From: Prorocentrum cordatum
Taxonomy: Eukaryota > Sar > Dinophyceae > Prorocentrales > Prorocentraceae
NCBI GenBank assembly: GCA_963575745.1
Contig: CAUYUJ010007423.1
Location: 1-30,000 of the forward strand
DNA length: 30,000 bases
Direction: 5' to 3'
A program made the position numbers and the translations under genes. The notes under the pieces were generated by a model. It worked only from the letters and a program-made list of their open reading frames with translations, was not told the origin of the DNA and did not search any database. Each line of letters starts with the position of its first letter. Position 1 is the first letter of the stretch. Positions 11,803-20,540 of the stretch are shown here, piece after piece.

Positions 11803-12045
11803 AGGGCCCGGGCCATCTGCGGTAGCTGCTCGGCGGTGTCGAAGATCCCCCGCGGCCAGGTCCCCCGCGGCCAGGGCAGACAGCCAGATCCCCCTGGCAG
11901 CTGCACAGACAGACAGTGGCCCCCTCGCCGCGCACGGGCTCTCCCTGGGCAGCGCGCCCCCTTTTCTCTCGAGGCTGCCGGCCGTGGGGGCCCCGCCGGG
12001 CAGCGCCGGCGGCCCGGGCGCCTGCCGCGCACGCCTCGACCTGGC
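11803..12045 (+). other. GC-rich stretch, possible exon relic
   Basis: Open in several frames on both strands because it has very few T and A. It has a short tandem CCCGCGGCCAGG repeated at 11848 and 11865. A plus frame ending in a stop at 12056 reads plausibly, but I find no family or clear splice sites. Confidence 0.3.
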
Positions 12046-12053
12046 TTTACGTC

Positions 12054-12312
12054 TCTAGGCCTCCTAGATGGGGTTGGAGTAGATGGGGTCGGAGGATCGC
12101 GCCGCATCGCCAATGTATCGCCGATGCGGCTCGATGTAGGGCCCGATTTGCTTCAGGTCGACGTCGCCAATGCGTCGCCGACGTCGACGATGCATCGCCA
12201 GTGCATCGCCGATGCATCGCCGATGCATCGCTGATGCATCGCCGATGCATCGCCGATGCGGCGCGATCACTCCGACCCCCATATACTACGACCCCATCTA
12301 AGGAGGCCTCTA
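12054..12312 (+). mobile_element. TIR element F, copy 3, with 8-bp target-site duplication
   Basis: Left end TCTAGGCCTCCTAGATGGGG, right end CCATCTAAGGAGGCCTCTA. TTTACGTC flanks it perfectly (12046-12053 and 12313-12320). The core is GATGCATCGCC units. An 8-bp duplication with short TIRs is of the hAT type, but there is no transposase to confirm this. Confidence 0.93.
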
Positions 12313-12397
12313 TTTACGTCAGGCCTGTCCCTCTATACAGGCGGAGATATTCCAAAAGTAGTCTCAAAAAACATGGTCGGGAGGGACGGAATTTCTG

Positions 12398-12629
12398 CTT
12401 TGTTGTGTTGTTGTGTTGATGTTGTTGTTGTGTGTTGTTTGTGTTGTTGTGTGGTTTGTTGTGTTATTTGTTGGTTGTTGTTGTTGTGTTGTTGTTGCTG
12501 ATGCTGTGGCGGTTGTTGCTGTGAGGTGGATGTGGTTGTTTGTTGTTGCTGTGTTGCTGTGTTGCTGTTGTCGTTGTTGTTGGTGTTGCCTGTTTGTTGC
12601 TGTTGCTGTTGCTGTTGCTTTGATGTCAG

Positions 12630-12660
<31 letters not shown>

Positions 12661-12661
12661 G
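12398..12661 (+). repeat. TTG array, second
   Basis: TTG with GTG, CTG, TCG and other variants. It ends in a pure TTG block before GAACATTATTATTC. Confidence 0.95.
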
Positions 12662-13426
12662 AACATTATTATTCTAAAGAATAATTATTGTTGGGGCCCC
12701 TGGTGCGCGGCCCCCTCGCCGCGCCTAGGCCGCAGCCACATTTTCATCATTTTCGTGAGGAAGTCTCAGGCAAAACGTGGGTGTCCGGATCCGGTTGTTT
12801 TGTTGTCCTCCGGCGTTCCCTATGTGCCAAAAAACACTATAAAAATGAAAGTTCTGTGACTAAACATATCCAAACTTCAAGAACCCCTTGCAACAAATAA
12901 GGTAAAGTGGACATTCGCGCGCGCAAGACGAAATCCTTCCAAAACCTTAGTTTTCGTAGCGATTTTAACATAAAAACAAAAAAAAACCAATGGTTTTTCA
13001 ACAAAACATTGTCAAACTTTCATCCCGCGCGCTCTTGCGGATTCGTAGGAAACCCAACACTTTTTAAACATTTCTGTCAAACGGGCTTTTGCTAGCAACT
13101 TTTTCGGACTTCTGCAACAACGGTTGCGCACCTGCCAGGGCCATCATCCCTGTCAAATAATACCATGCGGGACACATTCGTTTTTTCTTCGCGCGCGCAC
13201 GCCGTCGTCGTCGGCCGCGGGCCCTGAATAGTAGCCACGGTCGTCCGCATGCCACGAAGTGAAGTGTCCGAACGTCATAGGGCGGGAAGCTGGGTGTGGG
13301 TGGTGGCGAAGAGTCGTTTGGAAACTTGGTAGAGCTTGAACCGGCCCCCCCCCAAAGTGGGGGTATTGCCCGCCTCCTATGAAAACCCTGGCACTGGTGA
13401 GAACGGAGTGTCCCCAGTCTTAAATG

Positions 13427-13428
<2 letters not shown>
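12662..13428 (+). repeat. Module A, copy 2
   Basis: Starts GAACATTATTATTCTAAAGA with a small palindrome (ATTATTCTAAAGAATAAT), continues through CCGCAGCCACATTTTCATCA and GACATTCGCGCGCGCAAGAC, and ends CCCCAGTCTTAAATGATTG. It aligns with 15217-16018 over its whole length. No long coding frame. Confidence 0.9.
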
Positions 13429-13476
<48 letters not shown>

Positions 13477-13504
13477 CGTTGTTGTTGTTGTTGTCGTTGT
13501 TGTT
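13429..13504 (+). repeat. TTG array, third (short, nearly pure)
   Basis: About 25 units, almost all TTG with two TCG variants. It is the shortest and most uniform array of the set, which suggests it is young or recently shortened. Confidence 0.95.
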
Positions 13505-13607
13505 TTTTGTTTCTTGCGCATATTTGAGTTTGATTTGGGTATTTCCGAGGTTTCGGCCAGAATCCGCCTGCAGGGGGACCTGCCCGGCCTAAACCTTGCT
13601 GTCGCCA

Positions 13608-13763
13608 CCTACCAAACCACCCCAACCCAACCCGAAGGCCTCAATTTTCCCTCCATTTCCAGTGGGGGGGAGGTCGGGGAAACGACACTGAAAAACAACA
13701 TATGGAACCCGTACCCCCCCCAACCCGAAATTTGGGGTCTTCGGGTGGGTTGGGGTTGTCTGG
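13608..13763 (+). mobile_element. TIR element G, copy 2
   Basis: ACCAAACCACCCCAACCCAA and GGTGGGTTGGGGTTGTCTGG are inverted ends. AAGGCCTCAATTTTCC and GAAATTTGGGGTCTTCG are the inner pair. Lies just after the composite element. Confidence 0.85.
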
Positions 13764-13976
13764 AAGGTGTCATGACTTGGAGGGAAGCTCGTGCAGAAGG
13801 GTCGTGCTCGCGTGGCGCCTCCACTTTTTTTTTGCACTTTTTTTTCGCGAGTCCTTTTTTGTACTCTTTTTTTGTGTAGCGAGGGCGGGGCGCGCCGACT
13901 GCTCCTGTTTTGGTATTCGTTTCTGTGTCTTTTCTGGTTTGCTTGGTGGCGCTCGCCGGGAGGCGACGTCGACACG
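13764..13976 (+). other. T-rich intergenic stretch
   Basis: Several runs of seven to nine T and no coding signal. It leads into the target site of L3. Confidence 0.4.
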
Positions 13977-13992
13977 TTTCTGGCGGCAGGTC

Positions 13993-14390
13993 TCGGGTCG
14001 GGCGAAAGGGGGGGATTGGGAAAGGGGGGGGTACGAAATTTGCTGCATGCAGCTGGAGCGCCCAGGAGGCACCAAGAGGCCCCAAGATGGCCCCAAGATG
14101 GCCCCAAGAGGCCCCCAGGAGGCCCCCAAGAGGATCCCAAACGGCCCAAAGAGACGCCGAAAAGCCCCTCAGGACGACCCTCTACTCGCCTGGGCGTCGT
14201 TTCTGGACGGGCTGGTGGGGATACGCGAAGCGTCTAGAATTTGCTGCATGCAGCTGGTTTCGGCCTCACCGAGGGGCCCATTCCTCGACACATGGCCGCC
14301 TCCCAGCGCCGGGAGGCGCCGGGAAACTCAGCTGCGTGAGCTGATTCTCGAACCCCCCCTTTGCTATCCCCCCCTTTCGCCCGACCCGAG
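13993..14390 (+). mobile_element. TIR element L, copy 3, expanded, with 16-bp target-site duplication
   Basis: TCGGGTCGGGCGAAAGGGGG and CCCCCTTTCGCCCGACCCGA are the ends. TTTCTGGCGGCAGGTC occurs on both sides without mismatch (13977-13992 and 14391-14406). Inside, 14062-14180 is an expanded run of CCCCAAGATGG and AGGCCCCCAAGAGG units. After it the inner TTTGCTGCATGCAGCTGG block occurs a second time (14233). It is more than twice the length of L1 and L2. Confidence 0.92.
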
Positions 14391-14491
14391 TTTCTGGCGG
14401 CAGGTCGGAGGCACCGTTGCCAGCCAGCACGCGCGTGCGGTAGGCGCGGCAGCCAGCGCGCGTGCGCCGCCAAAACGAACGCACATCAGAC

Positions 14492-14492
<1 letters not shown>

Positions 14493-14550
<58 letters not shown>

Positions 14551-14571
14551 CTCTCTCTCTCTCTCTGCCCC
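14493..14571 (+). repeat. Poly-T tract of about 58 bases then CT repeat
   Basis: An uninterrupted T run followed by CTCTCTCT. It could be the poly(A) tail of a reverse-strand retroposed RNA, or a pyrimidine tract before CCCAGCAG at 14594-14601. The short frame after it (QVQDVAKSSRSVSSRDRTEL) is not recognised. Confidence 0.85.
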
Positions 14572-14938
14572 CATCTCTGTCCATCTCTCTGACGCCCAGC
14601 AGGTCCAGGACGTGGCTAAGAGCTCGCGCAGTGTCAGTTCACGCGATCGCACCGAGCTGTGATGACAAACGCCTCGTCGACCGTCCTTCGCTGATCGATT
14701 GGTTGATCGATTGATGCCCGCGAGGAGGCCTGGCGGGGCGGAGGCGAGGGAGGAGGAGAGGGAGGAGAGAGGGAGGGTGCAGGAGGAAGCCTCCGCGTGC
14801 CCCGTTGGGGAGGTTGGAGGGCGCGGATGAGACGCTTCAAGAAGGGCGGAGCAGGCGTTGTCGTCGTGCTGCTGTCGTGCCCGAGCCTTTGCGCAGGCCG
14901 GCAGTTGACATTGGCCGCTGTAGGCGATGTCTACACCC
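14572..14938 (+). other. Mixed-composition stretch, weak exon candidates
   Basis: After the CT repeat there are short open frames on both strands and a GATTGGTTGATCGATTGATG palindromic block at 14697. Nothing is assigned. Confidence 0.3.
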
Positions 14939-15090
14939 GTCATCGTCGCCGTCGTCGTCGTCGCCGTCGTCGTCGTCATCGTCGTTGTCGTTGTCATTGT
15001 TGTCGTTGTTGTTGTAGTTGTAGTTGTAGTTGTAGTTGTTTGTTGCTCTTGTTGTTGATGTTGTTGCTGTTGCTGTTGTTGTCGTTGTCG

Positions 15091-15131
<41 letters not shown>

Positions 15132-15216
15132 GGTATTGCAGTTGTTGTTTTGGTTGGCGTTGCTTTGTCATTGTTGTTGTTGTCGGTGTCGCTGTCGTCG
15201 TTATTGTTGTTGTTGG
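14939..15216 (+). repeat. TCG then TTG array, fourth
   Basis: Begins as GTCGTCGTCG-type repeat and changes to TTG, with a GTAGTT block at 15012-15036 and a pure TTG block at 15090-15130. Confidence 0.95.
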
Positions 15217-16018
15217 TGAACATTATTAATTCTAAAGAATAATTATTGTTGGGACCCCTGGTGCACGGCCCCCCTGCGCCGCCTAGGCCGCAGCTACATT
15301 TTCATCATTTTCGTGAGGAAGCCTCGGGTAATTCGATGTGATCAAGATCCGGTTGTTTTGTTCCCCCCCGCTTTCCCTTGCAAAAAAAACACTATAAAAT
15401 GACATTTCTTGTTCTAATATAATCAAATTTCAAGAATCCCTTGCAAAAAATAAGGTAAAGTGGACATTCGCGCGCGCAAGACGAAATCCTTCCAAAAGCT
15501 TAGTGTTCGGAGCGATTTGAACATAAAAACATCAAAAAACCAATGGTTTTTCAACAAAAAAATGTCAAAATCTCATCCCGCGCGCTCTTGCGGATTCGTA
15601 GGAAACCCAACACTTTTTAAACATTTCTGTCAAAAGGGCTTTTGCGAGCAACTTTTTCGAACTTCTGCGACAACGGTTGCGCACCTGCCAGGGCATAATA
15701 ATGTCCGTAGATAGAGGTTTACTAAGGATCGTGGGTTATCCCTGTCAAATAATACCATGCGGGACACATTCGTTTTTTCTTCGCGCGCGCACGCCGTCGT
15801 CGTCGCCCGCGGGGCCCTGAATAGTAGCCACGGTCGTCCGCATGCCACGAAGTGAAGTGTCCGAACGTCATAGGGCGGGAAGCTGGGTGTGGGTGGTGGC
15901 GAAGAGTCGTTTGGAAATTTGGTAGAGCTTGAACCGGCCCCCCACAAAGTGGGGGTATTGCCCGCCTCCTATGAAAACCCTGGCACTGGTGAGAACGGAG
16001 TGTCCCCAGTCTTAAATG
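15217..16018 (+). repeat. Module A, copy 3, with a 40-bp insertion
   Basis: Aligned with copy 2 it shows an extra segment of about 40 bases between GCCAGGGC (15689-15696) and ATCCCTGTCAAAT (15737), including GTCCGTAGATAGAGGTTTAC. Otherwise the two differ mainly by point changes. Confidence 0.9.
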
Positions 16019-16285
16019 ATTGTTGTTGTTGTTGTTGTTGTTGTTGTGTTGGTTGTTGTTGTTGTTGGTGTTGGTGTTGGTGTTGGTGTTGCTGCTGCTA
16101 TTGTTGTTGTTGTTGTCGTCGTTGTTGTTGGTTTGATTGTTGTTGTTGCTGGTGCTGTTGCTGTTATCGTTGTTGCTGTTGTAGTTGTTGTTGTTGTTGT
16201 CGCTGTCGGTGTTGTTGTCGTTGTTAATGGTGTTGTTGCTGCTGCTGCCGCTGCAGCTTTGTTGTTGTTGTTGGTGTTGTTGGTG
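16019..16285 (+). repeat. TTG array, fifth
   Basis: TTG with many GTG, CTG and TCG variants, and GCTGCTGCTGCCGCTGCAGC near the end. Sits at the right border of module A3. Confidence 0.95.
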
Positions 16286-16745
16286 AACTTTCATTTCTGA
16301 AGACTAAATATTGTTGGTCCCCCCACTGGTGCATACTGTTTTTCTCAATCAAAGTGTGTCCCTCGACGCTCGCACCCTGTTTTTTTTTACCGGGAAAGTC
16401 TTGATGCTGAAACTGTGCCCTTGGCCCCCGGGTTACAACAACAACGGCTTCCGCCTGAGACTTCCTGACAATTCAGCCACGACCCCCCCTCCCGCCAGAG
16501 ACTTCCTCGCATTTTTTAATTTAGGAATCGCGCTCTCGCTTGGGTTTTGACTTACAATTTATGCAGGAATTGCTCTCCCGGCGCTCTGGAGTCGCGCACT
16601 CACTGGAGACTTGTTTGCAATTTACAGACGACTAGCGCCTTTGCGTTGGAATTTCCTGCAATCTACTCAAGCGCCGCGTTGCCGACACCCAGGCACCCAG
16701 GAGTCGCGCTCACGCTTAGGATTCCCTCACAGATTACATAATTAG
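16286..16745 (+). repeat. Module B, copy 1
   Basis: GAACTTTCATTTCTGAAGAC then TTGTTGGTCCCCCCACTGGT matches 17880-17920 in outline (GAACTCTCATTCTTGAAGAA). Downstream are decayed units of the GAGACTTCCTCGCAATTTAC minisatellite seen again at 18040-18480. Confidence 0.75.
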
Positions 16746-17470
16746 GAATCGGGATCTCGCTGCCCTTCGTGGCCCCGTTGCAGCCCTTCGTGGCCCCCTT
16801 GCTTTGTTTCGTGGCCCCGTTACAGTCCTTCGTGGCCCCCGCGCTTTGTTTCGTGGCCCCGTTGCAGCCCTTCGTGGCCTCCTCGCTGCCCTTCGTGGCC
16901 CCGTTGCAGCCCTTCGTGGCCCCCTCGCTTTGTTTCGTGGCCCCGTTGCAGCCCTTCGTGGCCCCCTCGCTGCCCTTCGTGGTCTCGTTGCAGCCCTTCG
17001 TGGCCCCCTCGGTGCCCTTCGTGGCTCCATATATGTATGCCCTTCGTGGCTCCCGCTCGTTCGCGCCCGTGGTGGCCCCATATGCATGCCCTTCGTGGCC
17101 CCGCTGTCGCCCTTCGTGGCCCCCTCGCTGCCCTTCGTGGCCCCGTTGCTGCCCTCAGTGGCCCCGTCCTTGCCCTCCGCGGCCCAACATACGTATGCCC
17201 TTCGTGGCCCCCGCTCGTTCGCGCCCGTTGTGGCCCCATGTGCATGCCATTCGTGGCCCCGCTGTCGCCGTTTGTGGCCCCCTCGCTGTCCTACGTGGCC
17301 CAGTTGCTACCTTCGGTGGCCCCATCGTTGCCTTCTGTGGCCCCGCATAATCTGCCCTTCGTGGCCCCCGCTCGTTCGCGCTTTTCGTGGCCCCATACGC
17401 ATTCACTTCGTGTCCCCGCTGTCGCCCTTCGTGGCCTACTTCGTGTCCTTCGTGGCCCTGCTGTCGTTCT
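16746..17470 (+). repeat. 21-bp minisatellite with higher-order structure
   Basis: Unit CCCTTCGTGGCCCCGTTGCA plus G, with variants ending in CTCGCTT or CTCGCTG. From 17030 a larger unit of about 155 bp appears, with CCCGCTCGTTCGCGCCCGT at its centre, three times with decay. The repeat has a length divisible by three, so frames stay open on both strands (PFVAPLQ-like and ATGPRRA-like). No start, splice or family evidence supports a protein. Confidence 0.92.
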
Positions 17471-17486
17471 CTCTCGCTCTCGCTTT

Positions 17487-17489
17487 CGC

Positions 17490-17528
<39 letters not shown>

Positions 17529-17550
17529 ACGTCGTCGTCGTCGTCGTGGT
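17487..17550 (+). repeat. CGT trinucleotide array
   Basis: GTCGTCGTC repeat with single GCC and GAC variants, following a CTCTCGCTTTCG stretch. Confidence 0.9.
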
Positions 17551-17654
17551 CGGTCCCCTGTCCGTCCCTCTTGGGGTCGGGTCGACGGTCCGCGGCCGCC
17601 CCGTCGATCAGCGCTGCCGCTGGCCAGGGCGACGGTCCGCGGCCGCCCCGCTGC
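17551..17654 (+). other. GC-rich linker with a direct repeat
   Basis: CGACGGTCCGCGGCCGCCCC occurs twice, at about 17583 and 17630. No coding call. Confidence 0.6.
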
Positions 17655-17783
17655 TTGCCGGGGCCCGGCCTGCAGGGAAGAAAGGTATAACCCCCAAAAG
17701 GGGTTTGGGCGGGTATCGAGGGTTTGGGAAATACTCGTTATTGGATACTCGAGCAGATAAAGGCGAACAGTCTAAACATGATG
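17655..17783 (+). repeat. Module C left arm
   Basis: GGCCTGCAGGGAAGAAAGGT, then AACCCCCAAAAGGGGTTTGG, then CGAACAGTCTAAACATGATG before the TTG array. It is the reverse complement of 19605-19735 and a diverged direct copy of 18720-18836. Confidence 0.85.
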
Positions 17784-17845
<62 letters not shown>

Positions 17846-17880
17846 CGTTGCTGTTGTTGTTGTTGTTGTTGTTGTTGTTG
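17784..17880 (+). repeat. TTG array, sixth
   Basis: About 32 units, nearly pure TTG with one TCG and one CTG. Confidence 0.95.
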
Positions 17881-18480
17881 AACTCTCATTCTTGAAGAAT
17901 AATTTTTGTTGATCCCCCCCACCGGTGCACATGGATTTTTTCGATTGAAGTGCCACCCCCGGGGCTCGCACCTGGTTTTTTCTTAAGGAAGGTCTTCCTG
18001 CTCAAACTGTGCCCCTGCCCCCCGGGCTACAACAACAACGGCTCCCGCCTGAGACTTCCTCGATTTTTACTCAGGACCCCCGCTCCCGCCTGAGACTTCC
18101 GCGCAATTTACTCAGGAAAGGCGCTCCCATCTGAGACTTCCTCGCAATGTAATCAAGACCCCCGCTCCCGCCTGAGACTTCCGTGCAATTTACGTGGGAA
18201 CGGCGCTCCCGCCGAGACTTCTTCGAATTTTACTCAGGACCCCCGCTCCTGCCTGACATTTCCGCGCAATTGACTCAGGAACGGCGCTCCCGCCTGAGAC
18301 TTCCTCGCAATTTAGTGAGGACCCCCGCTCCCGCCTGAGACTTCCGTGCAATTTGCGCAGGAACGGCGCTCCCGCTTGAGACTTCCTCGCAACTTAGTCA
18401 GGGCCCCCGCTCCCGCCCGAGATTTCCTCACAATGTACTCAGGATTGCGCTCTCGCGTGCGACGTCCTCACAAATTATTC
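17881..18480 (+). repeat. Module B, copy 2, with a 54-bp minisatellite
   Basis: The module begins GAACTCTCATTCTTGAAGAA. From about 18040, units GCTCCCGCCTGAGACTTCCT plus CGCAATTTACTCAGGA repeat about eight times. Two variants alternate (GACCCCC and AACGGC starts), giving a dimer of about 107 bp. No frame is conserved through it. Confidence 0.88.
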
Positions 18481-18719
18481 TGGAATTGCGTTTCGGCGCT
18501 CAGGAACCACGCGCGCGCCAAGGACGCCTTCACAACGTGGTATCTTCCCTCTTCCTTCGTCCTTCCCCCTCCCCTTCCTCCCACTCTCCCTCGTTCTTCC
18601 CCTCCTCCTCTTGCAGGGCCCGCGCCAATTCCAATGGCGGGCAGAGAGATGTACGCCCCCGAAGGATTGTCCGCCCGTTCCGGTTTGCCCGTACGTCTAA
18701 GCCCGCCGGCCCCAGCAAA
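18481..18719 (+). other. Short low-repeat segment with CCT tract
   Basis: A CTTCCCCCTCCCCTTCC tract at 18560-18615 ends CTTGCAGGGCCCGCG, a possible 3' splice site. The following frame is open on both strands and not recognised. Confidence 0.35.
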
Positions 18720-18867
18720 GAGAAATAATCCCCCCCAAAGGGGTGTGATCGAAGACGAAGAGGGCGGGTTTCGAGGGTGTAGGGTATACGTGCTGAATGA
18801 CTCGCGGGCAAGTAAGAGCGTACAGCCTTAAAATGGTTGTTGTTGTTGTTGTTGTTGTTGTTGTCGT

Positions 18868-18902
<35 letters not shown>

Positions 18903-18957
18903 TTGTTGGTGGTGGTGGTGGTGTTGTTGTTGCTGTTGCTGTTGCGGTTGCGGTTGC

Positions 18958-18994
<37 letters not shown>

Positions 18995-19206
18995 GAACCC
19001 CTTACAGGTGCCCTGGCGCTCTCGCCGAGGCGCCGGCTGCATTTTCATTGAAAATGAGGCTCACTCTCAAGCGGTTTTTGGGGCCGCCAAAACTGGCCCC
19101 CCAACGACAACAACAATCATTTCAAGACTGTTCGCCCTTATCCGCTTGAGTGTCCAATAGCGCCTATTTCTCAAACCCTCGATACCCGCCCTCTTCGTCT
19201 TCGATC
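18720..19206 (+). mobile_element. Module C element with about 100-bp inverted arms around a TTG array
   Basis: Left arm 18720-18850 and right arm 19100-19206 are reverse complements (CGAAGACGAAGAGGGCGGGT on the left, ACCCGCCCTCTTCGTCTTCG on the right). The TTG array (18837-18995) starts in the left arm. The right arm begins with a short CGACAACAACAATCATTT, its inverted remnant. The centre holds GAACCCCTTACAGGTGCCCT. Confidence 0.8.
18837..18995 (+). repeat. TTG array, seventh
   Basis: TTG with CTG, GGTGGTGGTG and GCGGTTGCGG variants. Confidence 0.95.
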
Positions 19207-19284
19207 GAAACATCTCCATTATGGGTTGTGGTGTCCGGAAGGATGCGTGTGACAAGTGGGGGCGTGGCGCATGGTGGTCAATTG
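19207..19284 (+). repeat. Short repeat S, copy 1
   Basis: TCCATTATGGGTTGTGGTGT then AAGGATGCGTGTGAC and GTGGGGGCGTGGCGC. A close copy lies at 20110-20169, there before a poly-T tract and here before a TTG array. Confidence 0.9.
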
Positions 19285-19376
19285 ATTGTTGCTGTTGTTG
19301 TTTAGGTTGTTGTTGTTGTTGTTGTTGTTGTTGCTGTTGCTGTTGTTGTTGCTGTTGTTGTTGTTGTTGTTGTTGT

Positions 19377-19421
<45 letters not shown>

Positions 19422-19424
19422 AGC

Positions 19425-19467
<43 letters not shown>

Positions 19468-19484
19468 GCGGTTGTTGTTGTTGA
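19285..19484 (+). repeat. TTG array, eighth
   Basis: TTG with a block of alternating TTGCTG hexamers at 19379-19420. Confidence 0.95.
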
Positions 19485-19740
19485 ACCCCTTACAGGCGCC
19501 CTGGCTCTCTCGCCGAGGCGCCGGCTGCATTTTCATTGAAATTAGGCTCACTCTCAAGCGGTTTTGGGGGCCGCCAAAACTGGCCCCCCAACGACAACAA
19601 CAATCATTTCAAGACTGTTCGCCCTTATCTGCTTGAGTGTCCAATAGCGCCTATTTCTCAAACCCTCGATACCCGCCCTCTTCGTCTTCGATCGAACCCC
19701 TTCTTGGGGGTATACCTTTCTTCCCTGCAGGCCGGGCCCC
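19485..19740 (+). repeat. Module C right part, second copy
   Basis: From GAACCCCTTACAGGCGCCCT it repeats 18996-19206 with few changes, then continues CTTCTTGGGGGTATACCTTT, which is complementary to the left arm at 17655-17783. Confidence 0.88.
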
Positions 19741-19854
19741 GCGCAGGGTGGGAGCGGCAGCGCCAGGGTCACGCGCCGAGGCCGCAGGATGGTGGCGTAC
19801 CAGTTCGGGCGAGGAGTAAGAACCACCTCGTCCTCGGAGGTACCGCTACTACAA

Positions 19855-19935
19855 CTACTCCTCCCTCCTCCTCCTCCTCCTCCTCCTCCTCCTCCTCCAT
19901 CCTACTCTTCCTCTCCCTCTTCCTCTCCGTCATGT
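19855..19935 (+). repeat. CCT tract
   Basis: CTCCTCCCTCCTCCTCC-type repeat, C and T only for about 75 bases, inside an otherwise GC-rich unassigned stretch from 19741 to 20109. Confidence 0.85.
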
Positions 19936-20109
19936 TCTGTCCCCTTCTCGTCCTCTTCCCCTCCCGAGATGCGGGGCGCGCGCGGCGATTGCGATGGCGA
20001 TGGGCCGCCCCTGTTGTGGATGTGGAAGTTCCTCGGAAGAGGTGGTGGCACTACCTTCTAGGGCGGGGGATCTGGGAGGGAATATCGGGCCCCGCGCGCC
20101 AGAAAACAA

Positions 20110-20168
20110 CTCCATTATGGGTTGTGGTGTCCAGAAGGATGCGTGTGACATGTGGGGGCGTGGCGCGC

Positions 20169-20209
<41 letters not shown>

Positions 20210-20222
20210 TTTTTTTTTTTTT
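20110..20222 (+). repeat. Repeat S copy 2 and poly-T tract
   Basis: Repeat S at 20110-20169, then about 50 T interrupted by single G. It passes into the ninth TTG array. Confidence 0.9.
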
Positions 20223-20310
20223 GTTTGTTGTTGTTGTTGTTGTTGTTGTTGCTGTCGTTGTTGCTGTTGTTGTCGTCGTTGTCGTCGTCGTCGTCGTCGT
20301 TGTTTTCTTC
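20223..20310 (+). repeat. TTG then TCG array, ninth
   Basis: TTG units giving way to GTCGTCGTC. It is the last TTG array in the window. Confidence 0.95.
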
Positions 20311-20540
20311 GTTGCGCAGGCGTGCGCCGTTCAGCCGAGCTCCGGGAGAGCAGATTTGCCGCTCCCGATTTCTTGTGCGTTGTTTCCCGCGTGTGGTCGC
20401 CGCTCGCGTGGGGCTGTTTTTGGTGTGCCCCCTCTTTTTCGGGGTTTGCTGCTGGGGTGTCTTGGGCGCCTCTTTGGGGCCTTGGAGGCCTCGGGGGCGG
20501 CTTCTGAATATTTGTTTGTCGGCTTTTCGGGTCTTGTTGG
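20311..20540 (+). other. Unassigned stretch
   Basis: GC-rich with moderate T. Open frames on the plus strand but no recognised family or splice borders. Confidence 0.35.

Larger units (their letters stand above)
12317..13596 (+). mobile_element. Composite element: D-like ends around TTG arrays and module A
   Basis: Left end GTCAGGCCTGTCCCTCTATA then CAGGCGGAGATATTCC. Right end GAATCCGCCTGCAGGGGGAC then CTGCCCGGCC. Between them are a TTG array (12398-12661), module A (12662-13428) and a second TTG array (13429-13504). The right end at 893-940 stands in the same relation to the first copy. No transposase frame. Confidence 0.6.

Noticed and set aside
16734-17760. Repeat-protein genes on the 21-bp minisatellite
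   Set aside because: Open frames are forced by a unit length divisible by three. No start, splice or family support was found, so it is kept as a repeat only.
16746-18480. CRISPR-like regular repeats
   Set aside because: Units are head-to-tail without unique spacers and differ from each other gradually. The DNA is eukaryotic, so these are minisatellites.
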